Shown here one piece after another: positions 10,235 to 23,134 of a stretch of DNA of 64,000 nucleotides. This DNA is from Leguminivora glycinivorella (Eukaryota > Arthropoda > Insecta > Lepidoptera > Tortricidae), in assembly GCF_023078275.1 (NCBI RefSeq), contig NC_062982.1, positions 10,986,880 to 11,050,879 on the forward strand. The letters are read 5' to 3'. Numbering within the stretch: position 1 is the stretch's first letter; each line of letters starts with the position of its first letter. Both the position numbers and the translations under genes were made by a program. The notes beneath the pieces were generated by a model. The model saw nothing but the letters and a program-made list of their open reading frames with translations. It did no database searches and had not been told where the DNA came from.

Positions 10235-11348
10235 ATGAGTAAACGGAGCGCAAGTATGTTAGGAGACGCGTGCAAAACTACCAAACAACCAAGGCATTGG
10301 TCGCTGGGACTGCTAGGATCAATGAAAGACCCAGAGTTAATCGTGAAACAGTCTGACCGAGTTGTGATTATACGAGATAAATATCCGAAAGCCAAAGTTC
10401 ATTACCTCATACTGCCGCAGGAGGACATCAACAGTATTTACAGTCTTAATAAGAGTCATATTAGTCTCTTAGAAGAATTCGGTGATTTATATGAAGAGCT
10501 AAAAGAAGACCACGAAGGGACCACACTTAGAGCTGGTTTTCATGCTGTGCCAAGTATGCAGCGGCTTCACATGCATGTTATAAGCACTGACATGATTTCA
10601 CCATGCCTAAAAACAAAAGTGCATTGGAATAGTTTTGTTACTAAAAACTTCATTCCTTACAAAGGCAAGTACCTACTCCCTTACTTCCTACACTTAAAGC
10701 AGTAAATGATGAATTGATGATCTCTGTCAGTTCATTTTGTATTGAGTAACTCTCAATGTAAATTTTTAATTAATTCTATCCCATAAAGAATTGGAGGACC
10801 TGTCATGGGGACCATCATTTCAACAGTTCTCAAGAAGTTTGTACATAGCCACGTCAGCAAATTTTAATTGATCCTATTTTGTTACCAACATTAATTAGTG
10901 ATATAAGTTGACTTTCGTAAGATATATATATACAGGATAATTGTTATAATTAAGAAAATATAGATACTAGAGAACCTTAATGACCAAATGAAACTTACTA
11001 AAATCTCAATTTGTGAAATAAATCTTGGTAACAAAAAAGGAATAAAAAAAACAAATTTAACTTTTTCCTTAATTTTTGTACAAACTTTTCAAGACTGCTG
11101 ATTGTGGAATCAAGTTTAAATTATGATTAATGATGTTGTTTTGTTTTTTAGTTGTTGTACTCTTAAATGTCAAATGTTTTTTTCTTACAGATGCACTAAG
11201 TGAGCTAAAAGAGAATGGAAGTATTCAGAAAATATCAAGTGAGGCCCACAAGACCCTAATGGCTACAGACTTACAATGTAACCAATGTAATTTTAAGCCT
11301 AAAAATATGCCACAACTTAAAGAACATTTGTTCTCTCATGCTAAATAA
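10235..11348 (+). CDS. Aptx: Aprataxin (DNA adenylate hydrolase, HIT + zinc finger)
   Basis: Two exons, 10235-10664 and 11191-11348, give 195 residues. The first holds a HIT domain from about residue 20 to 140, with the active-site segment RLHMHVIS followed by SPCLKTKVHWNSF, which is distinctive for aprataxin. The first triad position is Arg rather than His; other aprataxins also vary there. The second exon holds the C-terminal C2H2 finger, C-x2-C-x12-H-x3-H (CNQCNF...LKEHLFSH). Aprataxin removes AMP from abortive 5'-adenylated DNA ends in the nucleus. As in other insects, there is no N-terminal FHA domain. The intron must use a GC donor (AAAG|GCAAGT): no GT site in the neighbourhood keeps the frame into exon 2. 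The gene converges on DBR1, leaving 414 bp between stops. Confidence 0.94.
10665..10670 (+). promoter_or_regulatory. Non-canonical GC splice donor of Aptx
   Basis: The exon end AAAG is followed by GCAAGT, an excellent match to the GC-AG donor consensus. The join gives an in-frame Asp codon. The nearby GTACCT alternative would hit a stop in exon 2. Confidence 0.8.
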
Positions 11349-11349
11349 A
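11344..11349 (+). terminator. AATAAA overlapping the Aptx stop codon
   Basis: The hexamer overlaps the TAA stop. It may be fortuitous, but I see no better signal before the DBR1 3' end. Confidence 0.25.
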
Positions 11350-11639
11350 CATATCTTGGATTGAAAGACCTCTCAAATTTATTATTATACCCACCTTTCA
11401 TCCTTATCATCCTCCCTCCCATCCCTATTATGTTGGTCAAAGGACTGGCATTATTGAATATGGAGTGTTACATTTAATCTTGCAGGTTGAGAAGTAAGTC
11501 ACCAAAGCAAATTTGTGGGAGAGTAAGGAACACAGTGTGACCTTAGTATGTTGCACACAAAAAATATTTTATTATTAACAAGTTTCTCAAATTTGGGATG
11601 CCAAAACCTTAAAGAAACCAACTATACACTGAATTGCAC

Positions 11640-11645
11640 TTTATT
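11640..11645 (-). terminator. Candidate polyadenylation signal of DBR1
   Basis: TTTATT on the plus strand is AATAAA on the minus strand, 118 nt after the DBR1 stop codon. Confidence 0.55.
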
Positions 11646-11762
11646 CATTGCCAAATAGATTTTCCATCATTTATTATGTCATGCCTTAATTTTACAATAT
11701 TTGAACTTTATCACTTATATTTTAGACACAATTAGCTACTGTACAGTATAGTACACTTATTG

Positions 11763-13985
11763 TTAACTACAAGTATTGTTATCCTTAAGTGCTACTTTGC
11801 TAGAGCGAGGGCTTTCATCTAGAAGTGATGTAGAGGTATCAACACTTTCATCTGCATCTGGGGTGTATAAGGACTGATTTCGTCTTTTAAATGTCTTTTT
11901 ACCTACCGACAAAGGTGTAGCACATTCATTAGTACTGTTTATCTGAGTAGGTGTCTCTGGGGAAAACAAGGAGTTTGTGTGAGACATCTCACTGTCACAA
12001 TCACTTGGTGTCACTGGTGCAGGTAATGACATTTTGGCTTTCACTGGTGTTGCTATAACTCTGGTTACTGGCTCTGGGCTAGTGACAACTTGGCTAGGGC
12101 TAGGTGTAATTACATTTGGTTGTTTGATTGCTCTACCGGTTCTTGCTGTTAGTACTTGTAAGGGATCATCAATACAAAGTTTTTCACACAAGTTCACAGT
12201 TTGAGGATTAGCAATTGGATCAGTGGGCACACCACGGCGCGAGTTGGGATCGTACACTGGAGCAGTCATTACAAAAGTATCATCATTTATTAGCAAGTCG
12301 CCCATTACGTTAACAACTGCTTCTTTTTCTCCTGCTGTTGGTGTAAAATCATACCTGAAAATCAAATAGAAAAAAATAAATATACTTTGAATAAACTAGA
12401 GTTAAAAATCAAATGTCAAATCAGCCGCATCATGAATAAAACTCATTCAATTTAGTTTTAACAAAAAGTGCAGTATTGATCGGATTTTTAATATGGTCAT
12501 GCAAAATGAAACAGAAATGTTAGGTTAGTATTTAAAGTAGGCACCTTTCATTGCCTCCTGGGCCAGGCATATGACAGTCCATGTTTTTAACCGACATGAG
12601 ATGGTTTGTGTTCTTCAACACAGCTAACCACTCTGTGTCATATCTCAGTTGCTTGTCACCATCATACTCTGCAGGCAGGTCCAATATTTGAAGATGCCTG
12701 CGCTTGGGCAAACATTTGTCAAGTGCCAGGAACTTAGTTTCACCTTCTTCATGCTTTACCAGAGCTGCAAAAAGGCAATGCAAGTGCGCAGCAAACCAGT
12801 AGTCTGGCTTTAGCTCTTTCAGCAATTTTGTGGCTGGAGGGCTGCCTAGTTGATTAGATTCAATGTCCTCTCTGAAAAACAACATAAAAATAAGTATTTC
12901 ATTGCACCACTGAGTAAAAGGGCCAATTATAAAGCATACATAATAATAAAGCATGGCACCCAATGTGCAACTATTTGTTAAATAAATAATAAAATTTATT
13001 TATATACCTGAAAAATGGTTTCCTCCTTAACAACTCTTCTTTGTTCCCATAATCAGTGATACCTTCCGGCCAGTCATGAGACAGCATGACATCCACCTTC
13101 TCCTTCAGCTGGCTCAGACGGAAGACATCCAAAGCCCGGATGTGGTAAACAGACCGTAAGGAGTTCTGGTTGTACGGTGGACACTCCCACAGGCCCTGGA
13201 GATAGTCTCTTCCTTTGAAGATTCCAGATATACCTGGAATAATGTAAATTATTTGTGTAGATACTTGATTGAAAAATAGAACATATAACTATGTCTAGCA
13301 GCACCAAACTTTGATATCACTGTGTCTTATTAAAAAGATGAAGTAAAAAGAGGTGGTTGTTTCAGACAACTAATTGTCCTGTGATATGAAGTAATTTCTA
13401 AGCTATATGTTATTTAACTATATACCATTACACTTCCAGTATTGTTTTACTAAAGTTGATCATAATATTTTTTTAAACAGGCAACAAAAGTAAACAGATA
13501 AACAAGATTCTGTATTACCTCCGATTCTCAAGTTTCCAAACTTGACCACCCCAGCCCTGCCCATGTAGTAGATGTTTGGGGCCACCCATCCTCCATAGGG
13601 AAGTTCTTGCAGATAGTTGGAAGCTTCATGGTTCCCGCCAATAAATATTGTCAACACTGGAGCCTTTTCCTCACCACTATAGTACCTAAAAAATAAATGG
13701 TATGCAATTAAGTACTAGTTACATTATCTAAAAGACATTTCTTGTATTTTACCACAATTATTATTATTTTAGTGTAAACATAACCTACTTATAAAATGTG
13801 CAGATATGCTGATATTTTTCAGGCACTGCCATTGCTCGTAAATCATCTTTATTCCGCACGGATTGGAAATCTCCGCAGCATATCAATAAATCAATGCTTA
13901 TTCCTTCCCTCTCCTGTAATGTTTTGATGCACTCGTATATCTTTTCTAACTCGCCATGGGCACAACCTTCGACGGCAATTTTCAT
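11763..13985 (-). CDS. DBR1: Lariat debranching enzyme DBR1
   Basis: Five minus-strand exons, 13985-13789, 13685-13519, 13233-13008, 12871-12545 and 12354-11763, join in frame with GT-AG introns to give 502 residues. The protein hydrolyses 2'-5' phosphodiester bonds of intron lariats in the nucleus. The N-terminal metallophosphoesterase fold shows the DBR1 signatures in order: VEGCAHGELEKIYE (with the Cys that replaces the usual metal-binding Asp), CCGDFQSVRN, IGGNHEASNYL, LSHDWPEG and FAAHLHCLFAAL. The DBR1-specific C-terminal domain follows, then a low-complexity, Ser/Thr/Pro-rich tail from about residue 350 that is likely disordered. Length is close to that of animal relatives. The start MKIAVEGCAHGE matches the conserved family start. 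It converges with Aptx. Confidence 0.97.
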
Positions 13986-14288
13986 AGTGACAAAATTTAT
14001 TTAATACGTTTATTTAGTGGTAATTTTTAGGATAATTAAAACCCTTTCATTCAATAAAGATAAGTAAAATTAAATGGTAAATGTAAAGATCGCAAGCATG
14101 AACCCACGGATATAAACCAATCGTTTGACAACAATCGGACTGTCAGATAACTGTCAATGTCCTTAGCCACAGACCACAGATTATACAATACAACCGAAAG
14201 ATTGGGTATTACCGTACCAGGAAAGAAAAATGGCTGGTACCAACATAAGTAATCTTATTCCTCCTCTGTGCTAAAACACGCTGTGGAT

Positions 14289-14736
14289 TAGGCTTGTGCC
14301 GTTTCGTTCGTTGATCGGAGCGCTCCGATCTCGTTCAATCGCTCCCACGAACTAGTTCGCTCTTTTAGGTCTTTTGCTCATTTAGTTCAGCCAGACCAGC
14401 GACCACTGCGGTCGGAAAGATCAGAACGAATGGGACCGAATAGTGTCAAAATGATACGAATAGTCCACAGATAGTAACATTCCGGGTCGAAAGGTTGTAA
14501 GTAACCGAAGTTTAATATGAAAACTTGACTTTTTTTGTTGCTCTGCTAAGTAGCTCTCGCTCTCGGTCGGCGCAGTCACACATTCGTTCTCGATCCCAAC
14601 CGCTCGCACTCGCCGATCCTATACTGAACTAAATGAGCAAAGACCGATTCTCAGACCACGGTAAGATTCAGTTCATTTCGGTCATTGATGGGATTTTATT
14701 CCTAACAGTTCATAGTTCGTGAACGACACAAGCCTA
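14289..14736. mobile_element. Non-autonomous hAT-like element, 448 bp
   Basis: The ends are TAGGCTTGTGCCGTT and, inverted, TAGGCTTGTGTCGTT. The 8-bp duplication CTGTGGAT lies on both sides (14281-14288 and 14737-14744). The interior is inverted in part (CTTTTGCTCATTTAGTTCAG against CTGAACTAAATGAGCAAAG). No transposase frame is present. It lies about 300 bp upstream of DBR1. Confidence 0.88.
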
Positions 14737-14923
14737 CTGTGGATAGTGTGGATGCCAACGTTTTCCATACGTCAAAACGAGAAAAAGATATTTTATTCTC
14801 GCTCTCACTTAAGGAAGCATGCTGGCACGAACCGGTCATGTGTTAGCACTATAAGATGTGCATTTTCAAACGATATCTATCAGTAGAAAAAAAAACCCTA
14901 GAACTCCTAGATGTCGAATATTA

Positions 14924-15176
14924 AGCTAGGAACATATTACGCGGACGTCCGCCATCGCGCGACCGCGGACGCGGATCTAGACAATGAATATACACTTAAC
15001 CGTGCAAACTATCGGTCGTCGGTTGAGGACATACTGGACATGGCCTTGAGCGCACGGACGTCCGATCGAAATCTGGCTCGCTGGATGATTTGGTCAGCCG
15101 AAGCCACGTCCCGAAGACCGTGCGCACTGATCGGCGCGACCGCGACCGCGGACGTCCGCGTAGTATGTTCCTAGCT
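14924..15176. mobile_element. Inverted-repeat element with TTA target duplication
   Basis: AGCTAGGAACATATTACGCG at the left is matched by CGCGTAGTATGTTCCTAGCT at the right, and the inversion extends into GACGTCCGC. TTA stands on both sides, which fits PIF/Harbinger-type insertion. Class assignment is tentative. Confidence 0.65.
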
Positions 15177-15609
15177 TTAGTCACCTTGGTGCCATTTTTC
15201 CATTACGACGATATCGCGATAACTGATAGCCAGCTGGTTAACAAATATTTTTTCATCACACTCGCACACTAAATGTGCTATTGCACGCAGGTGGAGCGTG
15301 AGTTATAGAAAAATCGTTCTCCCTAGGGAGTTAAGAAATGTCTAGTACTGTATTGAACTCTTTTTTACCTTTTTGCATATTTTTTTGTAATGCAAGTGTG
15401 ATGAAAACATTGTGTGTAACTCGGGAAGTATGAATATTACTATCTTGAGTCTTTAAATCGCTCCGGCAAGCCGTCGCAATTTAACATACTCTTATTACTA
15501 ATATTAAACTTCTTCCCCTTGTTGCACAATGTACTAAATTATATTACCTATTTTTTTTTTATAAAAATAAGTTACCTACTACTGTAGAGAAAAGCGCGTA
15601 CGTCAACCA

Positions 15610-15930
15610 ATGAGGAGGCACACTGACATTTTATCCCGCCAGGCGGCGCCTGTGCAAGTGTCTAGGCAAGTCACTGTCATTCATATGTGAGAGATAGAGA
15701 GAGAGAGAGAGAAAAAAAACATATCATCTTCTCGCTCTCACGTATGGACTAATAGGGTGGCGCCATCTGTCATAACCTTTTAGTGTGCCTTATGTGCCTT
15801 ATTATTGGAATCCTAGGCCACTGTAGAACCTTTTCACAGTCAACGTCAAAAGTGACTTCTATGGCCAATAATGCACGGTGTCAATAAGACAGGGTTCTAG
15901 AGTGGCCTAAGATTCAAATTGGTTGACACA
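15610..15930. repeat. Cluster of inverted-repeat element fragments
   Basis: GGCACACTGACATTTTAT and GGCGCC near 15617-15650 are mirrored by GGCGCCATCTGTCATAACC...AGTGTGCC near 15760-15790. Between them is a (GA)n run at 15687-15712. At 15809-15928, CTAGGCCACTGTAGAACC and GGTTCTAGAGTGGCCTAAG form a shorter relative of the element at 38317-38611. Confidence 0.55.
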
Positions 15931-16215
15931 TTATGAACCATTATTATAACAACTATTATCGGACCCTATAGGTTGGGTAAACTAGGTAGAATTAGATCGA
16001 GTTAATTCACATTGGTTAGCAAAGAAACGCTAACTGATACAGTCTGACCAAAAAGAGTAGAAATTCCTATTTGGCGTACTAGTTTTTTTTTAAATCTTTA
16101 TTTATTTAGCAGCTTTTGTCTTTTTGACATGGCAGCTCCATCGTGTACTAGTTACTATTACTTGTTTTCATTAACTATGTATCTTTATGCCAAATAAATA
16201 TTTTCTATTACATTC

Positions 16216-16500
16216 TAAATTAAAAAAAAACCGGCCAAGAGCGTGTCGGGCCACGCTTAGTGTAGGGTTCCGTAGTTTTCCGTATTTTTCTGAAAAACTA
16301 CTGAACCTATCAAGTTCAAAACAATTTTCCTAGAAAGTCTTTATAAAGTTCTACTTTTGTGATTTTTTTCATATTTTTTAAACATATGGTTCAAAAGTTA
16401 CAGGGGGGGGGACACACTTTTTTTCCTTTAGGAGCGATAATTTCCGAAAATATGAATTTGATCAAAAAACGATTTTAGTAAACCCTTATTCATTAGTACA
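16216..16500. repeat. Dispersed lepidopteran repeat with GGGTTCCGTA motif
   Basis: The segment beginning AAAAACCGGCCAAGAGCGTG recurs, inverted, at 36050-36330 with nearly the same order of motifs (TAGGGTTCCGTAGTTTTCCG, TCAAGTTCAAAACAATTTTC). Related ends occur at 24500-24570, 29245-29300, 30560-30605 and 35795-35830. The class is unknown. Confidence 0.6.
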
Positions 16501-16520
16501 ATATTATATTAAAATAAAAG

Positions 16521-17002
16521 GATGTACCGACTATTGATTTGGCCGACTAGGCCGACTACCGACTAGTCGGCGCTTGACTAGTGGCCGATTAGTCGGCCGA
16601 CTAGTCGGCCAGAACATAATTTTCGATAAATTCACATTTTGAATGTCATTTTGGGTCCTTCGTTCGCGCTTTTCATGATTTTTTTACAGATGTGCAAAGG
16701 TTCATGACAATATTTATATACATTTTCCATTTTTAACAACCGGCTTGGCTTAGTGGGTAGTGATCCTACCTATGAAGTCGATAATCCTAGGTAGGAAATT
16801 TATTTCTGTGGTGATAAAAGATATTTGTTGTTTTGAGAAAAAAAGGAATTACTAATAGCTACATAATACAACCATAATTTTCAGCTGATAATTTACTGTT
16901 TTTTTCACTAATGAAGTGCCGACTAATCGGTTTTTCTATCGCCGACTACAAATGTGGCCGGATAGTCGGCCGACTAGTCGGCGACTAGTCGGTACATCCC
17001 TA
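16521..17002. mobile_element. hAT-like element with CCGACTAGTCGG-rich ends, containing a SINE relic
   Basis: AGGATGTACCGACTA at the left is matched by TAGTCGGTACATCCCTA at the right. The subterminal regions are arrays of GGCCGACTAGTCGG palindromes. At about 16740-16795 a degraded tRNA-like stretch (GGCTTGGCTTAGTGGGTAGT) resembles the head of the SINE at 46843-47100. I found no clean target duplication. Confidence 0.6.
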
Positions 17003-17381
17003 ATTACGAGTATTGTAGACCCCGTGCCGAACATGTTCTATGACCAATCGCCTCCCGGGCGATATACACAATGGTAAAACGGCCATGAATCGTGGTGGTG
17101 AAGGTCAGCCCACAAAAATCGTCAGGCAGCTTGTAACCGCGGTGGAAAAATCGGCAGCTGGTTGCATGCTAAAACCCAAAGGTTGCGACTGCTAATGCTC
17201 GTTGGTGTCTGCCTGTCCTACGATTTTTTCTCAGCTCTCAAGTGCTAATAAGTAGGTAGGTAAATAATAAATATATGTATGTATATGTACACCGTGTCCA
17301 ATAAGTTTGAATACAGCACAAATAGCCAATAAAACAAAATGAACAAATAGTTACTACATCTAAATATATAAAAGAAGAAGC

Positions 17382-17437
17382 TGACTGACTGACTGACTGA
17401 CTGACTGACTGACTGACTGACTGACTGACTGACTGAC
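17382..17437. repeat. (TGAC)n microsatellite near the Helitron 5' end
   Basis: Fourteen or so TGAC units follow the Helitron start. The later modules have only three or four units each, so this copy has expanded. Confidence 0.9.
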
Positions 17438-18820
17438 ATATCAACGCACAGCCGAAACCGCTGGTCCTAGAGATTTCAAATTTGGCACGTAGGTTCCTTA
17501 TGTAGTGTAGAGGAGCACTAAGAAAGGATTTTCCAAAATTCACCTCCTAAGGGGGTCAAATGGGGGTTCAAAGTTTGTATGGGGAAACAAGATTAGTTTG
17601 ACTATTTTATTCGAAACTTCACAGGAAGATTCCTTAAGACATATGACTGAATACGTGTTTCAGGTTTTTTGAAAATTTAACCCCTAAAAGGGTGAAAAGG
17701 GGGTGATAAAGTCAAAAAATCAATATGGGTATCGTTTTTATGGTTTATCGGGTCGCTGATCACGATAAATACAACGTTTTTAAAATCTAACGAGGCGGAA
17801 GTGAAATACCTTCTCCCCTCTTGTGGTGCAATGGGGTTTAAATATCAAAAATATATATAAAAGAAGATATTGACTGACTGACTGACATATCAACGCACAG
17901 CCGAAACCGCTGGTCCTAGAGATGTCAAATTTGGCACGTAGGTTCCTTATATAGTGTAGAGGAGCACTAAGAAAGGATTTTTCAAAATTCTCCTCCTAAG
18001 GGGCTCAAATGGGGGTTCAAAGTTTGTATGGGGAAACAAGATTAGTTTGACTATTTTATACGAAACTTCACAGGAGGATTCCTAAAGACATATGACTAAA
18101 TACATGTTTCAGGTTTTTTGAAAATTTGACCCCTAAAGGGGTGCAAAGGGGGTAATAAAGTCAAAAAATCAATATGGGTATCGTTTTTATGGTTTATCGG
18201 GTCGCTGATCACGATAAATACAACGTTTTTAAAATCTAACGAGGCGGAAGTGAAATACCTTCTCCCCTGTTGTGGTGCAATGGGGTTTAAATATCAAAAA
18301 TATATATAAAAGAAGATATTGACTGACTGACTGACATATCAACGCACAGCCGAAACCGCTGGTCCTAGAGATGTCAAATTTGGCACGTAGGTTCCTTATA
18401 TACTGTAGAGGAGCACTAAGAAAGGATTTTTCAAAATTCGCCTCCTAAGGGGCTCAAATGGGGGTTCAAAGTTTGTATGGGGAAACAAGATTAGCTTGAC
18501 TATTTTATACGAAACCTCACAGGAGGATTCCTAAAGACATATGACTAAATACATGTTTCAGGTTTTTTGAAAATTTGACCCCTAAAGGGGTGCAAAGGGG
18601 GTAAAGTCAAAAACACAATATGGGTATCGTTTTTATGGTTTATCGGGTCGCTGATCACGATAAATACAACGATTTTAAAATCTAATGAGGTGGAAAATAA
18701 ATTTTCTCCCCTGTTGTAGTGCAATAGGGTTAAAATATCCAAAATAGCCATAAGAGGAGCACTAAGAAAGGATTTTTCAAAGGACACCTCCTAGCATGTT
18801 AATTTGACAGGGGCAAGGAT

Positions 18821-19755
<935 letters not shown>

Positions 19756-20511
19756 AATAGGGGACGGGGGCAGGGACGGTGATAGGGATAGGGGAGGGAC
19801 GTGGACAGGGACGGGACGGGGACGGGGACGAAGACAAGGATAGAGATAGGGACGGGGATAAGAATAGGGATTGGGGTCGGAATAATCGGTCGGTAATCGA
19901 TATCTAGGCAGTGTAAAATGCAGGTGGCTCAGTGGGAAGGGATTAGTAAGTAGGCATCGGCGAGTATCCTGCATCCGTGATAACTATTATATTCAATGTG
20001 CTGTAAGAAGATCGTTGTTTGCTTGCCTTTTATATGTTTACGTTTGCAATAAGTATAAGCAAAATGGAAAAAATTGTAAGCGATAATGCAAGGAAGAACT
20101 TTTTACCCTACCGACCATAGCGTCGAGATACTGGCTATGTGGGTTGTATGAAGTTTCCCCAGTATAAATATTTATATAGGTAAATTCATACATATTCGTA
20201 CCTACTACCTACGCTGTGGTCGCTGTGTAACAATTCTACAATCATTGCAAGAATTTCTTTTAAAACAATAGTAGTATGTGTAAGGTACAGTCAGCCAAAA
20301 AGCAGTGTAAGGTTCTTGGCTGACCGTACAGCAAATAGATCAGTTACAATGGCCCCCCAGTCGAGAATTGCCCCGCTTTACCTTAATCGAAATAATCGCG
20401 GACAGATGTACCTACAAAGAAACCTACGGATCCAAATGAAAATCTTATTTTTTGTAAACGTTTCAATAAGAATACTTTTATTACGCGGGCGAAGCCGCGG
20501 GTAAAAGCTAG

Positions 20512-23134
20512 TCTAAATATATAAAAGAAGAAGCTGACTGACTGACTGACTGACATATCAACGCACAGCCGAAACCGCTGGTCCTAGAGATTTCAAATTT
20601 GGCACGTAGGTTCCTTATATAGTGTAGAGGAGCACTAAGAAAGGATTTTCCAAAATTCACCTCCTAAGGGGGTCAAATGGGGGTTCAAAGTTTGTATGGG
20701 GAAACAAGATTAGTTTGACTATTCTATTCGAAACTTCACAGGAAGATTCCTTAAGACATATGACTGAATACGTGTTTCAGGTTTTTTGAAAATTTAACCC
20801 CTAAAAGGGTGAAAAGGGGGTGATAAAGTCAAAAAATCAATATGGGTATCGTTTTTATGGTTTATCGGGTCGCTGATCACGATAAATACAACGTTTTTAA
20901 AATCTAACGAGGCGGAAGTGAAATACCTTCTCCCCTGTTGTGGTGCAATGGGGTTTAAATATCAAAAAAATATATAAAAGAAGATATTGACTGACTGACT
21001 GACATATCAACGCACAGCCGGAATCGCTGGTCCTAGAGATCTCAAATTTGGCACGTAGGTTCCTTATATAGTGTAGGGAAGCACTAATAAAGGATTTTTC
21101 AAAATTCGCCTCCTAAGGGGGTCAAATGGGGGTTCAAAGTTTGTATGGGGAAACAATGTTAGTTTCACTGTTTTATTCGAAACTTCACAGGAGGGATCCT
21201 AAAAACATATGACTAAAGACGTGTTTCAGGTTTTTTGAAAATCTAACCCCTAAAAGGGTGAAAAGGGGGTGACAACGTCAAAAAACTAATATGGGTATCA
21301 TTTTTACGGTTTATTGGGTCGCTGATCACGATAAATACAACGTTTTTAAAATCTAACGAAGCGGAAGTGAACCTTCTCCCCTGTTGTAGTGCAATGGGGT
21401 TTAAATATCAAAATATATATAAAAGAAGAAACTGACTGACTGACTAACTGACATAATATATCAACACACAGCCGAAACCGCTGGTCCTAGAGATTTCAAA
21501 TTTGGCACATAGGTTCCTTATATGGCGTAGAGGAGCACTAAGAAAGGATTTTTCAAATTTCTCCTCTTAAAAGGGTGAAATGGGGGTTCAAAGTTTGTAT
21601 GGGGAACAAGATTAGTTTGACTATTTTATTCGAAACTTCATAGGAGGATTCCTAAAGACATATGACTAAATACATGTTTCAGGTTTTTTGAAAATTTGAC
21701 CCCTAAAGTGGTGCAAAGGGGGTAAAGTCAAAAACACAATATGGGTATCGTTTTTATGGTTTATCGGGTCGCTGAACACGATAAATACAACGATTTTAAA
21801 ATCTAATGAGGTGGAAAAGAAATTTTCTCCCCTTTTGTTGTGCAATAGGGTTAAAATATCCAAAATAGCCATAAGTATAGGTTTAGTTTTTATCTTTACT
21901 TCTGGTTCAAGAGATTTCAAAAAGACACGGAAGTTCCTGAGAGGAAGTTCACCTCCTAGCACGATAATTTGACAGGGACAGGGACAGGTACAGGGACAGG
22001 AACGGGATAGGGTTAGGGTTAGGGTTAGGGATAGGGAAGGGATAGGGATGGGGATAGGGATAGGGATAGGGATAGGGATAGGGAAAGGGATAGGGATAGG
22101 GATAGGGATAGGGATAGGGATAGGGATAGGGATAGGGATAGATAAGAATAGGGATAGGGATAGATAAGAATAGGGATAGGGATAGATAAGGATAGGGATA
22201 GGAATAGGGGACGGGGACGGGAATAGGGATAGGGGAGGGACGGGGACAGGGACGGGACGGGGACGGAGATGAGTAAAATGCAGGTGGCTCAGTGCGAAGG
22301 GATTAGTAAGTAGGCATCGGCGAGTATCCTGCATCCGTAATAACTATTACATTCAATGTGCTGTGAGAAGATCGTTGTTTGCTTGCCTTTTATATGTTTA
22401 CGTTTGCAATAAGTATAAGCAAAATGGAAAAAATTGTAAGCGACAATGCAAGGAAGTACTTTTTACCCTACCGAGCATAGCGTCGAAATACTGGCTATGT
22501 GGGTTGTATGAAGTTTACCCAGTATAAATATTTATATAGGTAAAATACAAACATATTCGTACCTACTACCTACGCTGTGGTCGCTGTGTAACAATTCTAC
22601 AATCATTGCAAGAATTTCTTTTAAAACAATAGTAATATGTGTAAGGTACAGTCAGCCAAAAAAGTGGTTTACCACTTTTCGATCAATAGAGTCGAAAAGT
22701 GGTAAACCACTTTCTTGGCTGACCGTACACCAAATAGATCAGTTACAATGGCCCCCAGTCGAGAATTGCCCCGCTTTACCTTAATCGAAGTAATCGCGGA
22801 CAGATGTACCTACAAAGAAACCTACGGATCCAAATGAAAATCTTATTTTTTGTAAACGTTTCAATAAACGTTCCAAAAAGTGGTTTACCACTTTTCGATC
22901 AATAGAGTCGAAAAGTGGTAAACCACTTTCTTGGCTGACCGTACAGCAAATAGATCAGTTAGTCAGTTACAATGGCCCCCCAGTCGAGAATTGCCCCGCT
23001 TTACCTTAATCGAAGTAATCGCGGACAGATGTACCTACAAAGAAACCTACGGATCCAAATGAAAATCTTATTTTTTGTAAACGTTTCAATAAGAATACTT
23101 TTATTACGCGGGCGAAGCCGCGGGTAAAAGCTAG
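20512..23134 (+). mobile_element. Helitron 2 of the head-to-tail pair (non-autonomous)
   Basis: It begins TCTAAATATATAAAAGAAG directly after the CTAG of Helitron 1 and ends with the same hairpin and CTAG before a T. It has the same architecture: three modules of about 430-530 bp (from 20512, 20982 and 21414), a G-rich hexamer region (about 21975-22265) and the same tail. The hexamer region is much shorter and irregular, with GGGTTA, GGGATA, GGGACA and GATAAG units mixed. The tail contains a roughly 206-bp duplication that carries a hairpin absent from Helitron 1. Confidence 0.85.
22656..22937. repeat. Duplicated hairpin unit in the tail of Helitron 2
   Basis: AAAGTGGTTTACCACTTTTC, then GATCAATAGAGTC, then the inverse GAAAAGTGGTAAACCACTTT form a 26-bp-arm hairpin. 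It occurs twice (about 22659-22712 and 22875-22928), separated by a copied stretch of the tail. Each arm is itself palindromic. Confidence 0.85.

Noticed and set aside
10235..10705. Aprataxin as a single-exon protein of 156 residues
   Set aside because: The extension past 10664 is intron sequence. The zinc finger in 11191-11348 joins in frame through a GC donor and completes the family's usual structure.
14911..15174. Plus-strand open frame of 87 codons
   Set aside because: It coincides with the GC-rich inverted-repeat element at 14924-15176, and codon use is explained by the palindromic arms.
21995..22030. GGGTTA run as an interstitial telomere
   Set aside because: Only three units occur, mixed with GGGATA variants, and insect telomeres use TTAGG. 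It is part of the Helitron hexamer region.
21666..22334. Minus-strand open frame of 222 codons
   Set aside because: It runs through the mixed hexamer region of Helitron 2 and the third module; the periodic residues show it is not a gene.
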